Origin: Alphaproteobacteria bacterium
GTDB lineage: Bacteria > Pseudomonadota > Alphaproteobacteria > ATCC43930 > CGMCC-115725
Direction: 5' to 3'
Length of the DNA stretch: 39,420 nucleotides
Assembly (NCBI GenBank): GCA_030041385.1
Contig: JASHNY010000219.1
Coordinates: 1 to 39,420, forward strand
In this document: in pieces, positions 16,208 through 24,125 of the stretch
How the letters are laid out: every line of letters begins with the position of its first letter
Numbering within the stretch: the stretch's first letter is position 1
Program-made: the position numbers and the translations under genes
Notes under the pieces: generated by a model
Database searches by the model: none
Seen by the model: the letters and a program-made list of their open reading frames with translations, nothing else
What the model was told of the DNA's origin: nothing

Positions 16208-16999
16208 ATGGCCGAATACGAAACCATCCGGGTCGACGACCGCGGCAACGGGCTGCTGCTGGTGATGTTGAACCGGCCGCAATCGGCCAATGCGATGAAC
16301 ACGCAGATGGGGCGGGACCTGCTGGCTTTGTTCGACGCGATCAACGCCGACCCGCTCGCCCATCGCTGCATCGTCGTGACTGGGGCCGGCGACAAGGCGT
16401 TTTGCGCCGGCGGCGACCTCAAGGAACGCCAGGGCATGAGCGACGAAGCGTGGCAGGCCCAGCACCTCTTGTTTGAGCGCATGATCCGCGCCGTCATCGC
16501 CTGCCCGGTGCCGGTGATCGGCGCGATCAACGGCGCCGCCTATGCCGGCGGCTGCGAGATCGCGCTGTGCTGCGATTTTCTCTATGCCGCCGAGACCGCG
16601 CGCTTCGCCCTGACCGAGGTGACGCTTGGCATCATGCCCGGCGCCGGCGGCACGCAGAACCTGCCGCGCGCGGTCGGCGAGCGGCGGGCGAAGGAGATCA
16701 TCCTGACCGGGCGGCCGTTTTCGGCAGGCGAGGCCTATGATTGGGGCATGGTCAACCGGCTGTGCACTCCCCAACGGCTGCTGGAAGAAACGATCGAGAC
16801 CGCCCGCCGCATCGCCGACAACGCACCGATCTCTGTGCGCCAGGCGAAACACGCGATCCATTACGGGCTGCAGATGGACCTGGCGAGCGGCATGATGCTC
16901 GAGATCGAGGCCTACAACCGCATGGTCCCGACCGAAGACCGCCGCGAGGGGATCGCCAGCTTCAACGAAAAGCGCAAACCGGTGTTCAAGGGACGGTAA
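16208..16999 (+). CDS. Enoyl-CoA hydratase/isomerase (crotonase family)
   Basis: A 263-residue crotonase. The first oxyanion-hole segment is KAFCAGGDL, and the second, INGAAYAGGCE, carries Glu117. The second catalytic glutamate is Glu137 in LTEVTLGIMPGAGGTQ. The 20-residue spacing equals that of Glu144 and Glu164 in rat enoyl-CoA hydratase, so hydratase activity is expected. The ATG at 16208 follows GGTGGAG at good distance; an in-frame GTG at 16193 lies inside that site. It is followed by a hairpin repeat and an MmgE/PrpD gene on the same strand, which could act on its products. It lies about 1.2 kb from the RpfC-like locus, but nothing marks it as the DSF synthase RpfF. Confidence 0.94.
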   Translation: MAEYETIRVDDRGNGLLLVMLNRPQSANAMNTQMGRDLLALFDAINADPLAHRCIVVTGAGDKAFCAGGDLKERQGMSDEAWQAQHLLFERMIRAVIACPVPVIGAINGAAYAGGCEIALCCDFLYAAETARFALTEVTLGIMPGAGGTQNLPRAVGERRAKEIILTGRPFSAGEAYDWGMVNRLCTPQRLLEETIETARRIADNAPISVRQAKHAIHYGLQMDLASGMMLEIEAYNRMVPTEDRREGIASFNEKRKPVFKGR

Positions 17000-17003
17000 G
17001 ATG

Positions 17004-17091
17004 CCCTCACCCTTCCCACGCCTTCGGCGCGGGCCCCTTCCCTCTCCCGCAATGCGGGAGAGGGTGGCTCGCACAGCGGGGCGGGTGAGGG
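17004..17091. repeat. REP-like palindromic element with perfect hairpin
   Basis: The element starts CCCTCACCC and ends GGGTGAGGG, forming outer inverted ends. Inside is a perfect 11-bp stem at 17040-17050 and 17054-17064 (CCCTCTCCCGC / GCGGGAGAGGG) with a 3-nt AAT loop. The composition resembles the abundant CCCTCACCC...GGGTGAGGG elements known in many proteobacterial genomes. It may terminate or protect the crotonase mRNA, and it ends just before the ribosome binding site of the MmgE/PrpD gene. Confidence 0.7.
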
Positions 17092-17121
17092 CTCGGGAGC
17101 GTGATCGAAAGGAGGAACGCG

Positions 17122-18486
17122 ATGGGCGGCAGCGCGGTCGCTAATGCCACCAACCTCACCCACAGCCTCGGCGAGCGGGCGGCTTCCGTTGCCTACGACG
17201 GCTTGCCCGATGATGTCCGCACGCTGGCGCGGCAATGCGTGCTCGATTATTACGGCTGCGCGATCGCCGGCGCCGGCGATCCGCTGGTGCAGATTCTCGC
17301 CGAGGAGATGCAGGAAGCGGACGGTCGGCCCCGGGCGAGCCTGATCGCCCGGCCGGCGCGGATGCCGGCGCTGGCCGCAGCGCTCGTTAACGGCGCCGCC
17401 GCCCACGCGCTCGATTACGACGATGTGAACCTGGCGATGCCGGGCCACCCCTCGGTGGCGATATTGCCCGGGCTCGTTGCCTTGGCTGAGGAGCGCGGCA
17501 GTTCCGGCCCTGAGCTGGTCGCCGCCTTCGTCGCCGGCTACGAGACCGCCTGCCGGATCGGCATGGCCCTGCGCCCGGGCCATTACAACCGCGGCTTCCA
17601 CGCCACCGGCACGGTCGGTGCGTTCGGCGCCGCGGCGGCGTGCGCGCGATTGCTCGGCCTCGACGCCGAGGCGACGGCGCGCGCACTCGGTATCGCCGGC
17701 ACCCAGGCGGCGGGGCTCAAATCGCAGTTCGGGACGATGTGCAAGCCGTTTCACGCCGGCAAGGCGTCGCAGAACGGCCTCCTCGCGGCGCGCCTCGCCG
17801 CGCGCGGGTTTTCGAGCCGCCCCGACCTTGTCGAGTGCGAGCAGGGCTTTGCCCTGACCCACAGCCCCGATTTCGCGCCCGAAAAAGCGCTGGTGCCGCC
17901 GAAAACCGGGTTTTACCTGCACGCCAATCTCTTCAAATACCATGCCGCCTGCTACATGACGCATGCGCCGATCGAATGTGCGCGGGCGATCCGCGAGCGC
18001 CACCATCCGGCGGTCGGTGACATCGCGGCGATTACGCTGTCGGTGCATCAGGCGTCGGCGCGCATCTGCAACATCGCGGCCCCGACCGACGGGCTCGAAG
18101 CCAAGTTCAGCCTGCGCCAAACCGTGGCGATGGCCCTCGCCGGCATCGACACCGCCAGCCTCGGCACCTATAGCGCCGCGACCGCGACCGATCCCGAGCT
18201 GGTCCGGCTGCGCGAGCGGATCGAGCTCGATTTCCGCGGCGATTGCCCCGAGGCGGGGGCCACGCTGGCGATCACCCTGCGCGACGGCAGCACGGTGCAG
18301 GCGACCCACGATGCCGGTCTGCCGACGACCGACATTGCCGATCAGGGAGGCCGCCTCGCCGCCAAGTTCGACGCATTGGCCGAGCCGGTTCTGGGTGCGG
18401 CACGAACTCGCGAATTGCGCGGCCTGATCGAGGGGCTGGACGCGCTTGCCGATATCGGCGCGCTGGCGCGGCTGGCGGCGGGATAG
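17122..18486 (+). CDS. MmgE/PrpD family protein
   Basis: A 454-residue protein of the MmgE/PrpD family, which includes 2-methylcitrate dehydratase, cis-aconitate decarboxylase and iminodisuccinate epimerase. Family landmarks are VLDYYGCAIAGAG near residue 47, NGAAAHALDYDD near 91, a GHPSVAILPG segment that carries an active-site His, RGFHATGTVGAFGAA, and GLKSQFGTMCKPFHAGKAS. The ATG at 17122 follows AGGAGG with 6-nt spacing, better than the upstream GTG at 17101. It is preceded by a crotonase and a hairpin repeat. No prpB or prpC is adjacent, so the methylcitrate cycle is not implied. The substrate is unknown. Confidence 0.93.
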   Translation: MGGSAVANATNLTHSLGERAASVAYDGLPDDVRTLARQCVLDYYGCAIAGAGDPLVQILAEEMQEADGRPRASLIARPARMPALAAALVNGAAAHALDYDDVNLAMPGHPSVAILPGLVALAEERGSSGPELVAAFVAGYETACRIGMALRPGHYNRGFHATGTVGAFGAAAACARLLGLDAEATARALGIAGTQAAGLKSQFGTMCKPFHAGKASQNGLLAARLAARGFSSRPDLVECEQGFALTHSPDFAPEKALVPPKTGFYLHANLFKYHAACYMTHAPIECARAIRERHHPAVGDIAAITLSVHQASARICNIAAPTDGLEAKFSLRQTVAMALAGIDTASLGTYSAATATDPELVRLRERIELDFRGDCPEAGATLAITLRDGSTVQATHDAGLPTTDIADQGGRLAAKFDALAEPVLGAARTRELRGLIEGLDALADIGALARLAAG

Positions 18487-18495
18487 GCGCTGCGC

Positions 18496-20256
18496 TTACA
18501 GCCGCCCGGCCGCCTCGTGCTGGCGGCGCAGCATGCGGCTGTAGGCGCCGTTGCGGTGCAGCAATTCCGACGGCGGGCCGTCCTCGATGATGCGGCCCTG
18601 ATCGAGCACGACGATGCGGTCGAACGCCTTCAGCGTCGACAATCGGTGCGCGATCGCGATGACCGTGCGGCCGACGACGAGCCGGGCCAGCGCCTCCTGG
18701 ATGGCCTGTTCGGATTCGGTGTCGAGCGCGGACGTCGCCTCGTCGAGCAGGATGATCGGCGCGTCGCGCAATAGCGCGCGGGCGATCGCCAGGCGCTGGC
18801 GCTGGCCGCCCGAAATCTTCATGCCGCGCTCGCCAAGGATCGTGTCGAACCCCTGCGGCAGGCGGTCGACAAACTCGGTGCAGCGGGCCGCTTCCGCGGC
18901 GCGGTAGACCTCCTCGTCGCTGGCCTCGGGCTTGCCGTAGCGCAGATTCTCCAGCATCGAGCGGTGAAACAGCGAGATGTCCTGCGCCACCACCGCGATC
19001 GAGCGGCGCAGGCTGTCCTGGGTGACGTTGGCGATGTCCTGCTCGTCGATCGAGACGTACCCGCTGTCGGGGTCGTAGAGCCGCTGCACCAGGGCCAGGA
19101 TCGTCGATTTTCCGGCGCCCGATTTGCCGACGAGCCCGACCTTTTGGCCGGCCGGAATATGCAATGAGATGTCGTTCAGTACCCGCTTGCCCTCGCCATA
19201 GCCGAAACGGACATTGACCAGCGACACCGAGCCGCCAAGGTTGATCAGCGGCTTGGCGTCGGGCTCGTCGGTCATCTCGTGAGGCAGCCCGAGAACCCGG
19301 ATCGCCTCGTCCAGCTTGGCGAAGTGCTGCAGGATATCGACCATCGCCATCGCGAAGTCGCGCGAGGCGTGCAGCACGGTAAAGCCGAGCGTCGTCGCCA
19401 ATACGACATCGCCGACCGTGACCCGGCCGGCCTGCCACAGCAATACCGACCAGCCGAGGACGCCGGCGGTCACCAGAAACACCGTGACCGCGTGAAACAG
19501 CCGCAGCTTTTCGAGCGCCAGCAGGCTGTCGCACTGCGCCGCGATTTCCCCCTGGATGCCGACACGCAGGCGGGCGTGCTCGCGCCGCGCCGTGCCGAAG
19601 GCGCGGACCAGGCCGATATTGCCGATCACGTCGGCGATGTCGCCGGTCACCGCGGCCGCGCGCTCGGCAAAGCGGTCGCGCCGCGGGCGGCTGCGCGCCG
19701 CCAGCTTGGCGATGATGACCGCGAGCACGGCGACGATCACCGCCAGCACGATCGCCATCTTCAGATTGACGATGCCGAGCAGACCGATGCTGCTGAGCAC
19801 CGCGACGCAGGGCGGGATCGTCGTCCATGCCAGCGAGCTTTCGATGGTCCAGACCGCGTTGCCGGCGGTGGCGATGCGGCCGGCGAGCGCGCCCGGAAAG
19901 CGGTCGGTGAAATAGCGCGTGCCGTGGCCCGAAAGATGCTCGAACAGGTCGAGGCGCAGGTCGCCGCCGACCGCGGTGAACGCGCGCGCCGCCACCCAGC
20001 CGGCCAGCCGCCACAGCAAATTGTCGCCGGCGACGAGGGCCAGCAGGGTCGCGACCGCGCTCCACAGCACCACCGAACTCGGGTGCGCCGAACTCAGCAC
20101 GTCGACCAAGTGCTTGATCCCGTATTGCGACCCGATGGCACAGCCGACGGCGGCCAGGACGGCTGTCAATACGACCGCATGGCTGCCTATTCGGCGGCGG
20201 ACGTAATGAAACAGAAAACGGGTGGGGCTGACGGAGGCGTGATGGGGGAAGGGCAT
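18496..20256 (-). CDS. ABC exporter, fused membrane and ATPase domains (MsbA/ABCB type)
   Basis: A 586-residue half-transporter. The first ~310 residues hold six predicted helices of the type I exporter fold. The ATPase domain follows, with Walker A GKSGAGKST near residues 377-385, signature ISGGQRQR, Walker B IILLDEATSALD and H-loop IAHRLS. It would work as a homodimer exporting a lipid, peptide or drug. The ATG at 20254-20256 is preceded only by a weak TGGACCG site; upstream in-frame ATGs at 20292 and 20343 lack better sites and would add residues outside the family N-terminus. It converges with the MmgE/PrpD gene 9 nt away. A paired TTGCGCAA site lies 69-89 nt upstream. Confidence 0.93.
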   Translation of the reverse strand: MPFPHHASVSPTRFLFHYVRRRIGSHAVVLTAVLAAVGCAIGSQYGIKHLVDVLSSAHPSSVVLWSAVATLLALVAGDNLLWRLAGWVAARAFTAVGGDLRLDLFEHLSGHGTRYFTDRFPGALAGRIATAGNAVWTIESSLAWTTIPPCVAVLSSIGLLGIVNLKMAIVLAVIVAVLAVIIAKLAARSRPRRDRFAERAAAVTGDIADVIGNIGLVRAFGTARREHARLRVGIQGEIAAQCDSLLALEKLRLFHAVTVFLVTAGVLGWSVLLWQAGRVTVGDVVLATTLGFTVLHASRDFAMAMVDILQHFAKLDEAIRVLGLPHEMTDEPDAKPLINLGGSVSLVNVRFGYGEGKRVLNDISLHIPAGQKVGLVGKSGAGKSTILALVQRLYDPDSGYVSIDEQDIANVTQDSLRRSIAVVAQDISLFHRSMLENLRYGKPEASDEEVYRAAEAARCTEFVDRLPQGFDTILGERGMKISGGQRQRLAIARALLRDAPIILLDEATSALDTESEQAIQEALARLVVGRTVIAIAHRLSTLKAFDRIVVLDQGRIIEDGPPSELLHRNGAYSRMLRRQHEAAGRL

Positions 20257-20622
20257 CGGTCCATTTACGCGACTGTGTCGGTCCGCCGGCATAACGGGGG
20301 GCCAGCACGCAAACTTCCGCCGCCTTGCGCAACTTTTGCGCAAAATAACGGTTTCCTCAAAAAACTCAGCGGCTTAGAGAGCGACCTGGCACCTGACGGC
20401 GCTGATTTTCCAACATCGCGCCCCGGCGATGGTTCCGATCCGGCGCCGTACCGAGGGCAGAGCGGCGGCATTTCGCGGCACTATCGCGGCCGAATCCAAC
20501 CATCACGAGCAGATTTTGCGCCATGACGAACGCGTCGCGCGGAGTGTGGCTTGACTCGGCGCGGGTCGGCGCGTTTCCCTAATGTGGCGGAATGTCGCAG
20601 AGAAAGCCTCGGAGACTGCAAC
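20257..20622. other. Divergent intergenic region, no gene seen
   Basis: This 366-nt stretch separates the ABC exporter and the four-helix membrane protein, which are transcribed apart, so it must hold both promoters. It contains the tandem TTGCGCAA palindromes at 20325-20345. A TTGACT at 20551-20556 could be a -35 for the plus-strand gene, but I see no good -10 at 16-18 nt. No protein-like reading frame with a ribosome binding site was found. Confidence 0.6.
20325..20345. promoter_or_regulatory. Two TTGCGCAA palindromes one helical turn apart
   Basis: TTGCGCAA occurs at 20325-20332 and again at 20336-20343, start to start 11 bp. Each copy is its own inverse complement. The second is the core of the perfect 12-bp palindrome TTTTGCGCAAAA at 20334-20345. 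Two symmetric sites on one face of the helix, in a divergent promoter region, look like a cooperative repressor or activator site. The bound protein is unknown. Confidence 0.45.
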
Positions 20623-21474
20623 ATGGACGCTCGCACCGACCCGCCACCGGCCGACGCGGTAACGCCGCCCGAACCTGCCGCAATCCGGCCGCCGGCAGCG
20701 GCCGAGCCCGAGGTGCCGCCGCGCCCGCCGGTATTGAGGGACGCCGGTTTCGGCGCGGCATTGGCGCTGCTTAAGAGCGTGCAGCGAACGATCATCTTCG
20801 AGAATGTCAAAGTCGATCCAGCCGACCAACCCTTGCTGGACCTGGGCGATCTGAATGTTTTGCAGATGACCTCGGACACCAGCAACGCCAACGCACGGCG
20901 CGCCTACGTTACGGAATGGGCAGAGGTCGAGGGTCGGCTGCGGAAATTGATAAAATACCTGTCGGATCGGCAGATCGCCAAAATCCAGCTGAACCAGGTC
21001 ACCGGCTTATTACTGCTGTATCCGATTTATCTGCTGCTGTTCTCGATCGGATCGCTGGTCGGCTTCGTGTCTGCAGACGACAGCTGGAAGGTGCCGCTCT
21101 TCATCTGCTGGCTGGCGACGACCGGAGGCCTGGGGTCGGCGGCATTCATCTATGTCAATGCGCTGTCGATCCAGGTGGACCCCACCGTCGATTTCATCTC
21201 TTCCGGCATGGTGCAGATGCGGGTCGTCCTCGGCATGCTTTTCGCCGTGGTTCTGGCGCTGCCGTTCGGGTTCCAGGCGTTCCAGACCTTCGTCGCGAAC
21301 CTGCTGCCGAAGACTCCGGCAGGACCGCTCGACGTCAAGGACGGGCTGCTGCTGCTGCTTCCGTTCATCCTCGGGTTCAGCACCCCGCTCGTGCTGTCGA
21401 TCCTGAACCGGTTCGTCCAGAGCGCGCAGACATTCTTCGGCGTGCAGCCGGACGGCGGCAGGCGCGCTCAATAG
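20623..21474 (+). CDS. Hypothetical four-helix membrane protein
   Basis: A 283-residue protein I do not recognise. Residues 1-40 are rich in Pro and Ala and likely disordered in the cytoplasm. Residues 41-126 are a soluble segment with a basic amphipathic stretch (VEGRLRKLIKYLSDRQIAKIQ). Four predicted membrane helices follow at about 127-149, 157-180, 200-222 and 241-264. The ATG at 20623 follows GGAG with 8-nt spacing. The gene diverges from an ABC exporter and overlaps the convergent acyl-CoA dehydrogenase stop by 7 nt. No catalytic motif is visible. Confidence 0.75.
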   Translation: MDARTDPPPADAVTPPEPAAIRPPAAAEPEVPPRPPVLRDAGFGAALALLKSVQRTIIFENVKVDPADQPLLDLGDLNVLQMTSDTSNANARRAYVTEWAEVEGRLRKLIKYLSDRQIAKIQLNQVTGLLLLYPIYLLLFSIGSLVGFVSADDSWKVPLFICWLATTGGLGSAAFIYVNALSIQVDPTVDFISSGMVQMRVVLGMLFAVVLALPFGFQAFQTFVANLLPKTPAGPLDVKDGLLLLLPFILGFSTPLVLSILNRFVQSAQTFFGVQPDGGRRAQ

Positions 21475-22664
21475 CTGCGCGGCATGCCCAAGACGTGCTG
21501 GCCGATATAGGCGAGGATCAGGTTCGTGGAGATCGGCGCGGTCTGGTAGAGGCGGCATTCGCGCCATTTGCGCTCGATGTCGTATTCGCGGGCATAGGCG
21601 AACCCGCCATAGGTCTGCATCGTCGCCTCGGCCGCGTGCCAGGTCGCCTCCGAGGCCAGGAGCTTGGCCATGTTGGCGTCGGCGCCGCATTCGTGCCCGG
21701 CGTCGAACAGCGCAGCGGCGCGGCGGCAGATCATGTCCGCGGCTTCGAGCTCAGCCCAAGCGCGCGCCAGCGGAAACTGCACCCCCTGGTTCTGCCCGAT
21801 CGGCCGGTCGAAGACGACCCGCTCCTTGGCGTATTCGATGCCCTTGCCCAAGAGCCAGCGGCCGTCGCCGATGCATTCCTGCGCCACCAGGATGCGCTCG
21901 GCGTTCATGCCGTCGAGGATGTAGCGGAACCCTTTGCCTTCTTCGCCGATCAGGTTTTCCGCCGGCACTTTCAGATTGTCGAAGAACACTTCGGTGGTGT
22001 TGTGGTTGATCATCGCCTCGATCGGGCGGATTTCGACTCCGTGCCCGAGGCTTGCCTTCAAATCGACGATGAACACCGAGAGCCCGTCGGTGCGGCGCTT
22101 CACCTCTTCGACCGGGGTCGTGCGCGCCAGCAACAGCATCAGGTCGGAGTGGCGGGCGCGCGAAGTCCACACCTTCTGGCCGTTGACGACGTAGTGCGAA
22201 TTACCCTCGCGCACGGCCCGCGTCTTCAATTTGGTGGTGTCGGAGCCGGTGGTCGGCTCGGTGACGCCGAACGCCTGCAGGCGCAGTTCGCCGGAGGCGA
22301 TCTTGGGCAGGTAGCGGCGCTTCTGTTCCTCGCTGCCGTGCCGCAACACCGTGCCCATGATGTACATCTGGGCATGGCCCTGGCTGGCGGTGCAGCCCGA
22401 GGCGTTGATCTCTTCGAGGATCACCGCGGCGGCGCGGATCGGCAATCCGGAGCCGCCATATTCCTCGGGGATCAATGAGGCGAGAAACCCGCCTTCGGTC
22501 AATTCCTTGATGAATTCGGTCGGGTAGGCCTGCTCGTCTTCGAGCTTGCGCCAATAGGCGCCGGGATATTTCTCGCAAATCTTGCGCACCGACTCGCGGA
22601 GCTCGGGGTAATCCTCGCCGAGCGCCAGCATGACCGGCTCGTCGGATGGGTCGCCATAAGGCAT
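21468..22664 (-). CDS. Acyl-CoA dehydrogenase
   Basis: A 398-residue flavoprotein of the acyl-CoA dehydrogenase family, which introduces a 2,3-double bond into acyl-CoA esters. Landmarks are LIPEEYGGSGLP, the FAD-contact AFGVTEPTTGSD, FDNLKVPAENLIGEEGKGF and the C-terminal QTYGGFAYAREYDIER. The usual catalytic Glu of the C-terminal YEG motif is missing (RLYQTAPIS). Glu256 in GMNAERIL occupies the helix-G position used as base by isovaleryl-CoA and long-chain enzymes, so it may serve here. Start ATG at 22662-22664 follows AGGA at about 8 nt. It diverges from the MazE/MazF pair; the shared 115-nt gap holds a 14-bp palindrome. Confidence 0.93.
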   Translation of the reverse strand: MPYGDPSDEPVMLALGEDYPELRESVRKICEKYPGAYWRKLEDEQAYPTEFIKELTEGGFLASLIPEEYGGSGLPIRAAAVILEEINASGCTASQGHAQMYIMGTVLRHGSEEQKRRYLPKIASGELRLQAFGVTEPTTGSDTTKLKTRAVREGNSHYVVNGQKVWTSRARHSDLMLLLARTTPVEEVKRRTDGLSVFIVDLKASLGHGVEIRPIEAMINHNTTEVFFDNLKVPAENLIGEEGKGFRYILDGMNAERILVAQECIGDGRWLLGKGIEYAKERVVFDRPIGQNQGVQFPLARAWAELEAADMICRRAAALFDAGHECGADANMAKLLASEATWHAAEATMQTYGGFAYAREYDIERKWRECRLYQTAPISTNLILAYIGQHVLGMPRSY

Positions 22665-22750
22665 TGGGGGAATCCTGTGTAATCGCGGCGGCCAGCATAA
22701 TTCCTTTCTGCCAACGCCTCGATCCTGGATTCTCGGCAGCGGCGTCATTA

Positions 22751-22764
22751 TGTTACATGTAACA
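22751..22764. promoter_or_regulatory. 14-bp palindrome upstream of mazEF-type genes
   Basis: TGTTACATGTAACA is a perfect palindrome ending 15 nt before the antitoxin ATG. Antitoxins of type II pairs usually repress their own operon through such sites, so it is a good candidate operator. It is AT-rich against a GC-rich background. Its overlap with an earlier in-frame ATG at 22750 argues for the start at 22780. It could also affect the divergent acyl-CoA dehydrogenase promoter. Confidence 0.55.
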
Positions 22765-22779
22765 ACTGCGAGACCGTTG

Positions 22780-23013
22780 ATGCCGATATCGCGACAGCCG
22801 CACTCGACACGCGAGCGGGTCGAGACCTACCGCCAGCGCTTGCGGCGGCAGGGCCTGCGCCCGCTTCAGCTCTGGGTCCCGGATACCCGTTCGGCCGGCT
22901 TCGCCGATGAGGCCCACCGGCAATCCGCCGCAATCGCGAACAGCGCGGGCGAAGCCGACGACCAGGCGTTCATCGACAGCCTCTCCGCTCCGGCGGCTCC
23001 GGCGGAGCGATGA
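22780..23013 (+). CDS. MazE-type antitoxin (DUF3018-like)
   Basis: A 77-residue protein with the pattern of the MazE-family antitoxins that carry a DUF3018 motif: RERVETYRQRLRRQGLRP, then LQLWVPDTRSAGFADEA and DDQAFIDSLS. The basic N-terminal segment would bind DNA and the acidic C-terminus would wrap the toxin. An in-frame ATG at 22750 is rejected because it falls in the palindrome and adds residues not shared by the family. The next gene starts inside its stop (ATGA at 23010-23013), the usual coupling of antitoxin and toxin. Confidence 0.85.
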   Translation: MPISRQPHSTRERVETYRQRLRRQGLRPLQLWVPDTRSAGFADEAHRQSAAIANSAGEADDQAFIDSLSAPAAPAER

Positions 23014-23366
23014 GGCGCGGCGAGGTGTGGACGGCGTCGGGAGGCCCGGATTACGCGGGAAAACCGCGCCCCGTGGTGATTGTGCAGGACGACCGGTTCG
23101 ACGCGACCGCCTCGGTGACGATCTGCGCCTTCACCACCAACCCGACCGAAGCGCCACTGATCCGGTTGCCGATCGTGCCGACGCCGGAAAACGGGCTGCG
23201 CGAACCGTCGCGGCTGATGGTGGACAAGATCACGACGATGCCGCGCGCCAAGCTGGGCGCCTGCCTTGGCCGTTTGAGCGACCCGGAGGTCGCGCGCCTG
23301 AACAGCTCGATCCTCGTCTTTCTCGGCCTTGCCGACAGTCCTCTGCGGAAGGCCAGATCGAGATAG
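23010..23366 (+). CDS. MazF/PemK-type endoribonuclease toxin
   Basis: A 118-residue protein of the PemK/MazF family. MRRGEVWTA and the KPRPVVIVQDDRFD strand are characteristic. The conserved Arg of RPVVIVQ and the Thr of CAFTTN form the usual RNA-cleavage site, and LMVDKITTM and LGACLGRLSD are the later family segments. It should cleave mRNA at short sequence motifs when freed from the antitoxin. It overlaps the antitoxin gene by 4 nt. It ends 3 nt before the stop of the convergent sugar-transport ATPase gene. No frameshift or lost residue is apparent, so it looks functional. Confidence 0.9.
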   Translation: MRRGEVWTASGGPDYAGKPRPVVIVQDDRFDATASVTICAFTTNPTEAPLIRLPIVPTPENGLREPSRLMVDKITTMPRAKLGACLGRLSDPEVARLNSSILVFLGLADSPLRKARSR

Positions 23367-23369
23367 GGA

Positions 23370-24125
23370 TCACCCCGCCCGCGCAGCACGGTATTCGCGG
23401 CGCACGATCTCCAGCAATTCCTCGGCCGAGGTCGCGCCCGCCGGGCTTTCGAAGGTGATCTCGCCGTGCTGGACGAGGATCACCCGGTCGCAGATTTCGA
23501 GGGTCTGCGCGTAATTGTGCGCGATCATCGCGATGGCGATGTCGCCGCGCGACTTCAGCCGCTCCACCAGGTCGATGATCAGCCGCGCCTCGCGTGCGCC
23601 CATCGCCGCGAGCGGCTCGTCGAGCAGCAGGATGCGGGCGTTGGTCGAGACCGCGCGGGCCACCGCGATCGCCTGGCGCTGGCCGCCCGACAGCGCGCCG
23701 ACCTCAAGATCGACCGAGGCCACGGCGATGCCGATCTCGGCCAGTGCCGCCGCGGCACGGCGCCGCATCTCGCGGTGGTTCAACAATTTGAGCGGGCCGC
23801 CCCACAGCAATTCCCGCTTCAGGAACATGTTGTGATAGATGCTGAGCCCGTTGACCAGGGCCAGGTCCTGGTAGACGCATTCGATGCCATGCGCCCGGGC
23901 GTCGTCGACCGAGGCGAAATTCACCGGCTTGCCATCGACATACACCTGCCCGGCATCGGGCCGGTGATAGCCGGTCAAGATCTTGATCAGGGTCGATTTG
24001 CCGGCACCGTTGTCGCCGAGAATGCCGAGCATCTCGCCGCGCGCGACGCTCAGCGACACCCCGTTGAGGGCGACGACATTGCCGAAGGTCTTGACCAGCC
24101 CTTCGGCGCGAATGGCCTCGGTCAT
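23370..24125 (-). CDS. CUT2-type sugar ABC importer ATP-binding protein (single ATPase domain)
   Basis: A 251-residue ATPase with Walker A GDNGAGKST, signature LSGGQRQA, Walker B ILLLDEP and switch His in MIAHNYAQT. Most CUT2 importers (RbsA, XylG) have two fused ATPase domains of about 500 residues; this one has a single domain, like the fructose transporter FrcA of rhizobia. Two copies should pair in the complex. Its ATG overlaps the permease stop by 4 nt (24122-24125), and it is the last gene of the operon. Confidence 0.94.
   Translation of the reverse strand: MTEAIRAEGLVKTFGNVVALNGVSLSVARGEMLGILGDNGAGKSTLIKILTGYHRPDAGQVYVDGKPVNFASVDDARAHGIECVYQDLALVNGLSIYHNMFLKRELLWGGPLKLLNHREMRRRAAAALAEIGIAVASVDLEVGALSGGQRQAIAVARAVSTNARILLLDEPLAAMGAREARLIIDLVERLKSRGDIAIAMIAHNYAQTLEICDRVILVQHGEITFESPAGATSAEELLEIVRREYRAARAG

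Noticed and set aside
16208-16999. Crotonase as the DSF synthase RpfF for the RpfC-like locus
   Set aside because: It is over 1 kb away on the other strand behind an amidohydrolase gene, has generic hydratase motifs, and shows nothing specific to RpfF that I can see.
17122-18486. Methylcitrate cycle assignment (prpD) with the lyase at 31888 as prpB
   Set aside because: The genes are 13 kb apart, prpC is missing, and both families have members with other substrates.
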